DNA of 25,821 nt, taken from contig CACXDX010000083.1 of assembly GCA_902766525.1 (NCBI GenBank), positions 1 through 25,821 on the forward strand, read 5' to 3'. Position numbers and translations under genes: made by a program. Each line of letters starts with the position of its first letter. Position 1 is the stretch's first letter. This DNA comes from an uncultured Bacillota bacterium. Its GTDB lineage: Bacteria > Bacillota > Dehalobacteriia > UBA7702. This document shows, in pieces, positions 15,125 through 21,968 of the stretch. The notes under the pieces were generated by a model. It worked only from the letters and a program-made list of their open reading frames with translations. It was not told where the DNA came from and did not search any database.

Positions 15125-15966
15125 CAGCGAACACCTCCCGTCAAACGGCATCGATGCCGTTTCAGCGAAAGTCTTTCTTCCTCTCGGTAAAAAGTGCTTC
15201 TGGACAAAGCTTCGTCAAAATCAACTTCATGGCCTTCAAAATCAGGGCCGTCCACACAGGCAAATTTTGTTTCACCGTTAACCGTCAAACGGCAGGCTCC
15301 GCACATTCCGGTGCCGTCAAGCATTATGGAGTTCATCGAGACGATCGTCCTGATCCGGGGCCGATCGGTCAGATCACATATCGCTTTCATCATCAACAGC
15401 GGGCCGACGGCAAAGACAGTATCATACTGCTTCCCGTTTTTCAGCAGCTCCCGAAATTGATCGGAGACAAAACCGTGATAGCCGCGGGAACCGTCATCGG
15501 TACAAAGATAATATCCGTCAGCCGCTTTTTTAAATTCTTTCTCCAAAATAATAAGATCTTTATTGCGAAAACCCGTGATCACATCCACTTCCGTACCTTC
15601 ATTGTGAAGCCCCTTAACAAGGGGATATGCTATGGCCACACCGAGCCCGCCTCCGATGACGCAGGCTTTTTTGATGTTTTCCAAAGCTGAAGGAACACCG
15701 AGAGGACCGACAAAATCAACGATGTTTTCTCCCGCTTCCATCCGGGAGAGCTGATCCGTCGTCTTACCGACGATTTGAAAGATAATCGTAACCAGACCCT
15801 TCTCCGGATCGGTATCGGCAACAGTCAACGGAATCCTTTCACCGCCCTCCGTCACCCGAAGGATAATAAACTGACCCGGTTTTGCCTTTTTGGCGATGAG
15901 CGGCGCATCGATGCGAAACAGCATCATTTCCGAATTCAATTTTTGTTTTTCTTTGATTTGAAACAT
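15124..15966 (-). CDS. nfnA: NADH-dependent ferredoxin:NADP+ oxidoreductase small subunit NfnA
   Basis: NfnA is the FAD and [2Fe-2S] subunit that handles NAD(H) in the Nfn complex. The 280-aa protein has a flavin-binding barrel with GQFIILRVTEGGERIPLT (31-48), a nucleotide-binding segment ACVIGGGLGVAIAYPL (101-116), FAVGPLLMMKAI (185-196), and the C-terminal cluster block MLDGTGMCGACRLTV with Cys222, Cys225 and Cys237. The ATG at 15966 is preceded by GGAGG at 7 bases. An upstream in-frame extension of 39 codons lies in the leader and lacks family similarity. Related names are SudB and PyrK-like ferredoxin-NADP reductase subunit. The pairing with nfnB argues for Nfn. Confidence 0.9.
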   Translation of the reverse strand: MFQIKEKQKLNSEMMLFRIDAPLIAKKAKPGQFIILRVTEGGERIPLTVADTDPEKGLVTIIFQIVGKTTDQLSRMEAGENIVDFVGPLGVPSALENIKKACVIGGGLGVAIAYPLVKGLHNEGTEVDVITGFRNKDLIILEKEFKKAADGYYLCTDDGSRGYHGFVSDQFRELLKNGKQYDTVFAVGPLLMMKAICDLTDRPRIRTIVSMNSIMLDGTGMCGACRLTVNGETKFACVDGPDFEGHEVDFDEALSRSTFYREEERLSLKRHRCRLTGGVR

Positions 15967-16135
15967 TGATTTTCCTCCGATCGGCGGGAAGACTTTACGA
16001 AAAGCATATCCGGGACAAAAATCACCTGTATCCGCAGCTTTTTTAAAATGATCAGCAAACGGCTTCTTTCTCTGCGGAACCATCGGAATAAAGCTGCATC
16101 AACGGAGGCGATTTCTTCAATTCTAAGTTATTATT

Positions 16136-16164
16136 ATCATAGCATACGCCAAAAACCATTTCAA
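16136..16164 (-). promoter_or_regulatory. Extended -10 promoter for nfnAB
   Basis: The minus strand reads TTGAAA (16159-16164), 17 nt, TATGAT (16136-16141), with TGC directly before the -10 as an extended element. Transcription would start near 16129 and leave a leader of about 160 nt before the nfnA ATG. The leader holds a distant inverted repeat, GCAGCTTT/AAAGCTGC, but no riboswitch I recognise. Confidence 0.75.
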
Positions 16165-16214
16165 TATAAATTCCCGTCTCTTGAGGGAAACGCTCTTCTT
16201 TCATATCATCAAAC

Positions 16215-16249
16215 AAAAAAGCACCGCCGAACCGTATAACGCCGGCGGT
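16215..16249 (-). terminator. Rho-independent terminator of nifS-nifU
   Basis: On the minus strand ACCGCCG (16243-16249) pairs with CGGCGGT (16223-16229). GC and six T (16220-16215) follow. It sits 35 bases after the nifU stop. Confidence 0.88.
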
Positions 16250-16284
16250 ACCTTACATCTGTTTCAATGGTATCCCTTTCTTTC

Positions 16285-16719
16285 TTAACCGATCTCGCAG
16301 GAAGCGCACGTCGGCGTTGCGGGAAATTGGCTTTTATCATAAGGAATATCGTTTTTTTCGTAATAATCTTTCAGCGCGGCTTTGATGGCTTCCTCCGCCA
16401 AAACGCTGCAATGCATTTTAATGGGAGGAAGACCGTCCAGCGCCTCGGCAACGGCTTTGTTGGTCAGCTTCATGACCTCTTCGAGGGGCTTGCCTTTGAT
16501 CAGCTCCGTTGCCATGGAACTGGAAGCGATGGCACTGCCGCAGCCGAACGTCTCAAATTTCACATCCCGAACAATGTTATCTTCTATTTTCAGATAGATC
16601 TTCATGATATCACCGCATTTGACGTTACCGACTTCACCGACGCCGTCAGCGTCATCCAAAACACCGACGTTGCGGGGATTGCGAAAATGATCCATCACTT
16701 TTTCACTGTATAATGCCAT
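16285..16719 (-). CDS. nifU: Fe-S cluster assembly scaffold protein NifU/IscU family
   Basis: This 144-aa scaffold receives sulfur from the upstream cysteine desulfurase and assembles Fe-S clusters. The three cluster cysteines are visible: Cys35 in VKCGD with Asp37, Cys60 in FGCGSAIASSS and Cys104 in MHCSVLAEEAI. The N-terminal SEKVMDHFRNPRNVG is typical. The tail TPTCASCEIG adds a CxxC pair (Cys138 and Cys141) beyond the usual IscU end, a feature of some anaerobe NifU-like proteins. It lacks the C-terminal Nfu domain of full NifU. The ATG at 16719 is chosen over one at 16725 because GAGGTG is 7 bases before it. It lies 15 bases downstream of nifS. No nitrogenase gene is present, so the role is general Fe-S supply. 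Confidence 0.93.
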   Translation of the reverse strand: MALYSEKVMDHFRNPRNVGVLDDADGVGEVGNVKCGDIMKIYLKIEDNIVRDVKFETFGCGSAIASSSMATELIKGKPLEEVMKLTNKAVAEALDGLPPIKMHCSVLAEEAIKAALKDYYEKNDIPYDKSQFPATPTCASCEIG

Positions 16720-16734
16720 AATCATTCACCTCGT

Positions 16735-17925
16735 TTATTCAATTACAAAGCTGCGTTTACCGTTCTGCAGATCGCGCCACACCGGCGACATATTCCGCAA
16801 TGTGCTCACCACCTCGGTCACGGCAGCTATGATCTTTTCGGATTCCTCTTCACTGAGACTTTTATCGATAGAAAGCCGGAGCGACCCGTGGGCAATTTCA
16901 TGGGGACGGCCGATGGCCAACAAAACGTGACTGGGATCAAGAGATCCCGAAGTGCAGGCGCTGCCGGAGGAAGCGCAAACGCCTCGATCGTCTAACAGAA
17001 GAAGCAGGGATTCTCCCTCAATGCCTTCAAAACAGAAACTGATGTTACCGGGTAAACGTTGTACCGGATCGCCGTTTAAAACGCAATGAGGAATTTTTTC
17101 AATTCCGGAGATGATCCGATCCCGCAAAGCTGCCGTCTTTTTCGCATCTTCATCCAATGTCGCAACAGCCTCTTCCAAAGCGGTTACCATACCCATGATC
17201 GCCGGAATATTTTCGGTGCCGGCTCGTTTTCCCCGCTCCTGAGCGCCGCCGTAGATAAGATTCGATAAACGTATCCCTTTACGGACATAGAGCGCGCCGA
17301 TCCCTTTGGGTCCATGAAACTTATGCGCCGAAAGTGAGAGCATATCAATATGCTGAGCCTGTACATCAATGTTCAAATGACCGACGGCCTGAACGGCGTC
17401 GCTATGGAAGATCACGCCTTTTTCTCTGCAGATTTCGCCGATCTCGGAAATGGGCTGAACCGTTCCGATCTCATTGTTGGCATACATCACCGTGACCAGA
17501 CAGGTATCGTCCCGTAAAGCTTCCCGAACCTGTTTTGCACTGATAATTCCGTCTTCATGGACATCGAGATAAGTCACATCATAGCCTTCTTTTTCCAGTG
17601 CTTCCAGAGTATGGAGAACGGCATGGTGCTCAAAGGCCGTGGAAATGATATGTTTTTTACCCGCGCGCGATCCGATGCGGGCAGCGGACACGATGGCCTG
17701 ATTATCGGCTTCACTGCCGCCGGAAGTAAAGATGATCTCTTTCTCCTCACAGTTAAGGATTGCCGCCATGCGCCGACGCGCATCAACGATGGCTTCCTTG
17801 GCTTTCTGACCAACACTGTGAAGAGATGAGGGATTTCCGTAAATCGTATCAAAATAGGGCTGCATTGCCGCTTTGGCTTTGGCGCTCATCGCCGTCGTTG
17901 CCGCATTATCCGCGTAAATTACCAT
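16735..17925 (-). CDS. nifS: Cysteine desulfurase NifS/IscS family
   Basis: This PLP enzyme takes sulfur from cysteine and passes it to the NifU scaffold. The 396-aa protein begins MVIYADNAATTAM. It has EHHAV (PLP-stacking histidine, 99-103), FHSDAVQAVGH, the PLP lysine Lys202 in SLSAHKFHGPKG, RAGTENIP, and the catalytic Cys324 in CASSGSACTSGSLDPSHVL on a long flexible loop, as in the IscS/NifS group. The ATG at 17925 has AAGGAG 10 bases before it. The frame extends 21 codons upstream without family similarity. A leader of about 115 nt and a consensus promoter precede it. It is the first gene of a nifS-nifU operon. Confidence 0.94.
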   Translation of the reverse strand: MVIYADNAATTAMSAKAKAAMQPYFDTIYGNPSSLHSVGQKAKEAIVDARRRMAAILNCEEKEIIFTSGGSEADNQAIVSAARIGSRAGKKHIISTAFEHHAVLHTLEALEKEGYDVTYLDVHEDGIISAKQVREALRDDTCLVTVMYANNEIGTVQPISEIGEICREKGVIFHSDAVQAVGHLNIDVQAQHIDMLSLSAHKFHGPKGIGALYVRKGIRLSNLIYGGAQERGKRAGTENIPAIMGMVTALEEAVATLDEDAKKTAALRDRIISGIEKIPHCVLNGDPVQRLPGNISFCFEGIEGESLLLLLDDRGVCASSGSACTSGSLDPSHVLLAIGRPHEIAHGSLRLSIDKSLSEEESEKIIAAVTEVVSTLRNMSPVWRDLQNGKRSFVIE

Positions 17926-18020
17926 GTTGAAAAACTCCTTTTTTCTCGTAAAACAGAAATACCCTTGGAAAAGACCCGTTCTCCCCACGGTGATAATCCC
18001 GGAGAAGTATTCCCGTCATA

Positions 18021-18043
18021 ATACCTACCTTTTATGTAGGTAT
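18021..18043. promoter_or_regulatory. Candidate operator at the nifS start site
   Basis: ATACCTAC (18021-18028) and GTAGGTAT (18036-18043) are perfect 8-bp inverted repeats with a 7-nt spacer. The -10 element of nifS ends at 18048, so the expected start near 18041 falls within this palindrome. That is where a repressor would block initiation. In many bacteria Fe-S operons are controlled by Rrf2-family regulators such as IscR, but the site does not match the IscR consensus I know, and no such regulator is in the window. Confidence 0.6.
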
Positions 18044-18047
18044 ATAT

Positions 18048-18076
18048 ATTATAACGATTGTTCTCCTCTTTGTCAA
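18048..18076 (-). promoter_or_regulatory. Perfect consensus sigma-A promoter of nifS-nifU
   Basis: The minus strand reads TTGACA (18071-18076), a 17-nt spacer and TATAAT (18048-18053), an exact match to both hexamers. Such a strong promoter usually needs a repressor, which fits the palindrome just downstream. Confidence 0.92.
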
Positions 18077-18200
18077 TAGTTTTTCCGAAGTAAGTTCGAT
18101 TCATACAAAAACGAGGTAAAAGCCAAAGAAAAACAAATCGATTCCGCATAAACGCAATGATCGGGGGGAAAGCTATAAAAAAAGAAAGTGAGGCTATCAA

Positions 18201-18869
18201 ATGTTTCAACACGAAAAGAAAATGCTCCGCCCCGTCGCTGTGGAAAAAGCCAATCCTCAATATGCGGCTCTCCTTCAGGAACAGCTCGGCGGCTGCAACG
18301 GAGAAGTCAAAGCCGCCATGCAGTATATGGCTCAAAGCTTTCGGATCAAAGACAAAGAGATAAAAGACCTGTTTATGGACATTGCCGCCGAAGAGCTCTG
18401 CCACATGGAAATGATCGCGGAAACGATCTCTCTCTTAAACGGTCATAACGTCGACGCCGACGCCGTTTTTGCCGGCGGCATCCAGGCTCATGTGGCTCTC
18501 GGACTCAGTCCGGGTCTCGTCAACGCCTCGGGCTATTCCTGGACGGCGGATTATGTTACCGTCACCGGCGACCTCTGCGCCGATCTTCTCGCCGATATTG
18601 CTTCGGAACAGCGAGCCAAAGTCGTCTACGAATATCTTTACCGCCAGATCGACGACAAAAAGGTCAAAGACACCATCGACTTTCTGCTCAACCGGGAAGA
18701 AGCGCATAACGCCATGTTCCGGGAGGCCTTCAATAAAGTCAGAGAAAGCGGATCCAACCGGGATTTCGGCACCACTGCCGATGCTCAATGGTATTTTAAT
18801 CTTTCCTCTCCCTCCCCTCAAAATTCCGAATTCCAATACGCAAAAACGGCTCCGGGCCATTTCAATTAA
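18201..18869 (+). CDS. Manganese catalase (CotJC/YjqC-like)
   Basis: This dimanganese ferritin-fold catalase breaks down hydrogen peroxide without haem. The 222-aa sequence carries all five metal ligands expected from Lactobacillus plantarum Mn-catalase: Glu35, Glu65, His68 (EELCHME), Glu136 (SEQRAK) and His169 (REEAHN). The surrounding blocks LLQEQLGGCNGEVKAAMQY, WTADYVTVTGDL and GSNRDFG are also typical. It is longer than CotJC (about 190 aa) and shorter than L. plantarum catalase (about 266 aa). GTGAGG precedes the ATG. It is divergent from nifS across 275 bp. I found no convincing promoter on this strand. A coat function cannot be inferred from sequence alone. Confidence 0.92.
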   Translation: MFQHEKKMLRPVAVEKANPQYAALLQEQLGGCNGEVKAAMQYMAQSFRIKDKEIKDLFMDIAAEELCHMEMIAETISLLNGHNVDADAVFAGGIQAHVALGLSPGLVNASGYSWTADYVTVTGDLCADLLADIASEQRAKVVYEYLYRQIDDKKVKDTIDFLLNREEAHNAMFREAFNKVRESGSNRDFGTTADAQWYFNLSSPSPQNSEFQYAKTAPGHFN

Positions 18870-18878
18870 GGAGATATC

Positions 18879-19313
18879 ATGATCGAAGAAGATACCATCA
18901 AATTACTGCGGGAATGTGACGCCGGCATCAAAATGGGCGAAGATTCCATCACCGAAATCATCGACGATGTTCAAAACAGAGGTCTCCGATCCGAGCTGCG
19001 TCACTGCCGTGTTGAACACGGCGTCTTAAAAAATGAGATCCATCAGCTGCTGTCACAGTATCATGATGAGGGAAAAGATCCGGCCTTGATGGCAGAAGGC
19101 ATGAGCTGGTTGAAAACAAAGGTACACATGATGGCGGATCGTTCCGACAGTACCATCGCCGATTTGATGACGGACGGCTGCGATATGGGCGTCAAATCTC
19201 TTTCCCGCTATTTAAACCAATACGCGGCCGCAGATGAAAAATCCAAGGATATCGCCAAACGATTGATTCGACTGGAGGAATCTCTCTCCGAAAAAATGCG
19301 CGCTTACCTGTAA
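18879..19313 (+). CDS. Small all-helical protein, possibly ferritin-like DUF2383 family
   Basis: This 144-aa protein is predicted to be almost entirely alpha-helical, with no signal peptide or membrane span. The N-terminal DTIKLLRECDAGIKMGEDSI, a middle KVHMMADRSDSTIADLMTDG and DMGVKSLSRYLNQY recall the four-helix-bundle proteins often grouped as DUF2383. That assignment is from memory and is not certain. It has scattered acidic residues and histidines but no EExxH-type metal motif. AAGGAG lies 5 bases before the ATG, and only 9 bases separate it from the catalase gene, so the two are co-transcribed. A role in oxidative stress with the catalase is an inference from position. Confidence 0.8.
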   Translation: MIEEDTIKLLRECDAGIKMGEDSITEIIDDVQNRGLRSELRHCRVEHGVLKNEIHQLLSQYHDEGKDPALMAEGMSWLKTKVHMMADRSDSTIADLMTDGCDMGVKSLSRYLNQYAAADEKSKDIAKRLIRLEESLSEKMRAYL

Positions 19314-19332
19314 AAGACACAATCCTTTACAG

Positions 19333-19366
19333 AAAAAAGACTCACGGAAGAATCCGTGAGTCTTTT
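19333..19366. terminator. Bidirectional terminator between the catalase operon and hlyIII
   Basis: AAAAGACTCACGGA (19335-19348) and TCCGTGAGTCTTTT (19353-19366) form a perfect 14-bp stem with a 4-nt loop. Four T end the plus-strand arm. On the minus strand six T (19338-19333) close it. It lies between convergent genes, so it can serve both. Confidence 0.92.
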
Positions 19367-19389
19367 CTGTTGCCGTCATTCAACAATAT

Positions 19390-20061
19390 TTATAGAACAT
19401 AAATCAAAATACTGATGGCCTGAAAGATACTGCCGATCAGAACAAAAATATGGAAAACAGCATGGAAATAACGGCGTTTCTTGCCGATCCCGTAAAGCAC
19501 GGCGCCTAAGGTGTAGGCAATACCGCCGGCCAGCAGCCACAGAAAACCGGACAGAGAAACGGCGTCGATGGTCGGCTTTAAAGCAATGATGATGATCCAG
19601 CCCATAATGATATAACAGGCCATCGACAATTTACTGTATTTTTTCAGATCAATGGCGGTAAATGCCGCCGCGCCGAGAGCGCATCCCCACTGTATTCCGA
19701 AAATCACCCAGCTCAAAACCGGATAAAGAGGGCGGATCGATATGAGCAAAATCGGGGTATAGGTTCCGGCGATCAACAGATAAATGGTACAATGATCGAT
19801 CACCTGCATTACTTTTTTCCCCATGCAGCGAGGCAAACCGTGATAAGTTGAGGAAACGGCATAGAGCAGGATCAGAGATGCCCCGTAGATCGATGACCCC
19901 ACAATCCGCCAGGGATCATGAGCCTTAATCGAAAGGATCAGGGCAAATACAAGGATGATCACGCCAATGGCGCCGCCGACGATGTGAGTGATCATATTCA
20001 TTCGTTCTTCGGCCACGCCGTAGTGCGGCAGTTGTCTTGATGCGAGTGGTGTTCGTTCCAT
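19390..20061 (-). CDS. hlyIII: Haemolysin III / PAQR family seven-helix membrane protein
   Basis: The 223-aa integral membrane protein shows about seven hydrophobic spans and the conserved residues of the PAQR/YqfA family: His26 in MITHIVGG, SSTYHGLP (His74), VIDHCTIYLLIAGTYTP (Asp89, His90) and HAVFHIFVL (His200, His204). In this family the histidines and aspartate form a metal-binding site in the membrane. The haemolysin name comes from one Bacillus protein, and the physiological role is not established. It starts 40 bases after the degV gene on the same strand, with AAGGA before the ATG, so the two probably form one operon. Confidence 0.92.
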   Translation of the reverse strand: MERTPLASRQLPHYGVAEERMNMITHIVGGAIGVIILVFALILSIKAHDPWRIVGSSIYGASLILLYAVSSTYHGLPRCMGKKVMQVIDHCTIYLLIAGTYTPILLISIRPLYPVLSWVIFGIQWGCALGAAAFTAIDLKKYSKLSMACYIIMGWIIIIALKPTIDAVSLSGFLWLLAGGIAYTLGAVLYGIGKKRRYFHAVFHIFVLIGSIFQAISILIYVL

Positions 20062-20101
20062 AGAATCATTCCTTTTTCATTTCACAGGAAAACCGTGTTT
20101 T

Positions 20102-20971
20102 TTATATCTTTTCCGCCGCTTTTTTCCCCGAATGGAAAAAGAGCGCCACGGCGCCGGGCCCCACATGAGAACCGGTAACCGGTTCGTACATAACGGTGAT
20201 CATTTCACCGCAAAATCCTTTTTCACGCATTTTGGCCTCAACAAAAGCCGCGTCTTCGGGACTGTCGGCATGAGCCAAAGAGCAGACGGCGGAGCGATCC
20301 GTAATCAGCTCATCATAATGGTTTACCAATGCCTGCAGAGATTTTTTACGGGTACGCACTTTGTGGTGAAGAATGATCTGCCCCTCTTCGTTATTGGTAA
20401 GGATCGGCTTGATCTGCAAAACCGTTCCCATTTTAGCCGAAAATCTGGAAATACGACCGGTATTCAGCAGATATCCCAAATCATCTACGGTAAAATAGGA
20501 GCACATACCGTCCCGATTTTTTTCCAGTTTCGCTACGATCTCATCAAAGGGAAGTCCTTTGGCAGCAAGATCCGCGGCATACATCACCTGAAGACCTTCA
20601 CCCATCGACGCCGTGAGCGTATTAAAGGCACACAGCCGGCGCTGAGGATATTTTTCCCCGAGATCGTTGACGGCGATCTGCGCTTCCTTAAAAGTCCCGC
20701 TGATACCGCCGGACATCCCGATATACAACACATCGTGATCTGCCTTGAGCGCCTGTTCAAAGGCTTCGTAAAAGACAAAGGCATTTACCATCGAAGTCTG
20801 AACTTTCGTTCCCGCCGCCATCGCGCCGTAAAACTTTTTCCCGTCAAAATCAGCGGTTTCCGCATAAACTTCATTATCGATGATATAAGTGAAGGGCAAA
20901 ACCGTAAGCTTGTATCGTTCAATAACAGATAAAGGCAGATTGGCTGAAGTATCGGTAAAAATCCGGATCAT
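20102..20971 (-). CDS. DegV family protein (fatty-acid-binding, FakB-like), copy 1
   Basis: DegV/FakB proteins bind a fatty acid and present it to the kinase FakA for phosphorylation. FakA is not in the window. The 289-aa protein has the opening IFTDTSANLP, QTSMVNAFVFYEAFE, the glycine-rich GMSGGISGTFKEAQIA that cradles the carboxylate, GYLLNTGRIS, IKPIL and the C-terminal GSHVGPGAVALFF. Length is usual. The ATG at 20971 has GGGAG 11 bases upstream. A second DegV gene at 21969-22853 has only partial similarity, so the pair may differ in lipid preference. Confidence 0.93.
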   Translation of the reverse strand: MIRIFTDTSANLPLSVIERYKLTVLPFTYIIDNEVYAETADFDGKKFYGAMAAGTKVQTSMVNAFVFYEAFEQALKADHDVLYIGMSGGISGTFKEAQIAVNDLGEKYPQRRLCAFNTLTASMGEGLQVMYAADLAAKGLPFDEIVAKLEKNRDGMCSYFTVDDLGYLLNTGRISRFSAKMGTVLQIKPILTNNEEGQIILHHKVRTRKKSLQALVNHYDELITDRSAVCSLAHADSPEDAAFVEAKMREKGFCGEMITVMYEPVTGSHVGPGAVALFFHSGKKAAEKI

Positions 20972-21007
20972 GTTTTATTTTTCTCCCGAAGTTTTTTTCA
21001 TGATTTA

Positions 21008-21036
21008 ATCATACGTAACACCGCCGAAAAATTCAA
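21008..21036 (-). promoter_or_regulatory. Promoter of degV copy 1 - hlyIII
   Basis: The minus strand reads TTGAAT (21031-21036), a 17-nt spacer and TATGAT (21008-21013). A 9-bp inverted repeat, GCCGAAAAA (21023-21031) with TTTTTCGGC (21044-21052), overlaps the -35 and could be an operator. Confidence 0.75.
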
Positions 21037-21079
21037 CCTACTGTTTTTCGGCATGGCTCCACCATAGGTATCCCTTTCT

Positions 21080-21125
21080 CAATACAAATAAACAGGGGAT
21101 TCTACAAATCATAGAAGCCCCTGTT
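21080..21125 (-). terminator. Terminator after trmO
   Basis: AACAGGGG (21091-21098) with CCCCTGTT (21118-21125), then TTCTA with TAGAA after one mismatch, make a long stem with a 7-nt loop. A T-rich tail (TTTATTTGTATT on the minus strand) follows. It lies 24 bases beyond the trmO stop. Confidence 0.88.
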
Positions 21126-21148
21126 CTCATCGGTCTCCCTACAGAGAA

Positions 21149-21868
21149 TCAGAATTCACCCTTATTTTCCGCCTTATTACCGCCGTTGGCAACATCGGTA
21201 ACGCTGAGAATTCCTTCTTTGACAACAAATCCGATTTCCAATCCGGCAAAAGAAAAACCGTAACGGCGGGAAGGGTCATCATGATAAGCCGGACGCGGAT
21301 CTTCCTTTAAAACCGTAACCAGACCGCTCCTCTTCTCCTCCGGGATCATTGCCAGCAAATCATCGGGTATCTCAACCCGCAGACGATAGTCGGCAATGTT
21401 TTCGGCAAAACCTCCGCCGGCATCGGGATGGCTGTCTGCCGACGGAATATAGGGTTTGATATCAAAGATCGGCGTACCGTTCATCAAATCGGCACCTTCC
21501 ACATAAAGAAGAGGCCCCCGCTCCTCACTGTAAACGATCTTTTTCAGCGAAACACAGGAAAGGCCGATGGGATTGGGTCGATAGGGAGAACGGCTGGCAA
21601 AAACACCGACGCGGGTATTCCCGCCGAGCCGGGGCGGACGGACCGTTGCCGACCAATGATCCCGTTCCGATTCGGAGAAATACCAAAGCAGCCAGATATG
21701 ACTGAATGCCTCCAGGCCTCTCAATGCCGCAGGATCACGGTAAGGCGGTTCAAAGACAACCACAGAGAGGAGGTCTCCGCTGAGTCCGCTTTGGCGAGGA
21801 AGTCCGAATTTACTGTCAAAATCATTACAGACGCGGGCAATAACCTCCATATCGACTTTTTCTGTCAT
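21149..21868 (-). CDS. trmO: tRNA (N6-threonylcarbamoyladenosine37-N6)-methyltransferase TrmO
   Basis: TrmO uses SAM to methylate t6A37 of tRNA-Thr, giving m6t6A. The 239-aa protein has the family core: an N-terminal VIARVCNDFDSKFGLPRQSG, GLEAFSHIWLLWYFSE, ATVRPPRLGGNTRVGVFASR, SPYRPNPIGLSCVSLKK and GADLMNGTPIFDIKPYIPSAD, then a C-terminal domain with YHDDPSRRYGF. Older names are TsaA, YaeB and VirR-like protein. AGGAGG lies 9 bases before the ATG. It sits between two degV genes and is followed by its own terminator. A GC-rich hairpin lies between it and the upstream degV copy. I see no convincing separate promoter. Confidence 0.93.
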   Translation of the reverse strand: MTEKVDMEVIARVCNDFDSKFGLPRQSGLSGDLLSVVVFEPPYRDPAALRGLEAFSHIWLLWYFSESERDHWSATVRPPRLGGNTRVGVFASRSPYRPNPIGLSCVSLKKIVYSEERGPLLYVEGADLMNGTPIFDIKPYIPSADSHPDAGGGFAENIADYRLRVEIPDDLLAMIPEEKRSGLVTVLKEDPRPAYHDDPSRRYGFSFAGLEIGFVVKEGILSVTDVANGGNKAENKGEF

Positions 21869-21920
21869 GACCTTTCGCCTCCTTTTATATACATAACTTC
21901 AAAGCATGTGCTCAAAGAAT

Positions 21921-21945
21921 CCCCGCCGGAGCAATTCCGGCGGGG
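21921..21945. repeat. GC-rich hairpin between degV copy 2 and trmO
   Basis: CCCCGCCGG (21921-21929) and CCGGCGGGG (21937-21945) form a perfect 9-bp stem with a 7-nt loop. On the minus strand it follows the degV stop by 23 bases, and its tail ATTCTTTG has few T. It may be a weak terminator or an attenuator allowing some read-through into trmO. Confidence 0.6.
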
Positions 21946-21968
21946 ACATCAACCATAAAAATCTTTTT

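Noticed and set aside
15967..16083. 39-codon N-terminal extension of nfnA
   Set aside because: It has no resemblance to the family, and an ideal GGAGG site precedes the ATG at 15966.
17926..17988. 21-codon N-terminal extension of nifS
   Set aside because: The conserved start MxxYADNAATT begins at 17925, and the extension lies in the mRNA leader.
18077..18200. Promoter for the manganese catalase on the plus strand
   Set aside because: TATAAA at 18174 has no matching -35, and other pairs are poor; I could not support a site.
21886..21909. TATATA with TTGAGC as a trmO promoter
   Set aside because: The start would fall on the ribosome binding site, leaving no leader for translation.
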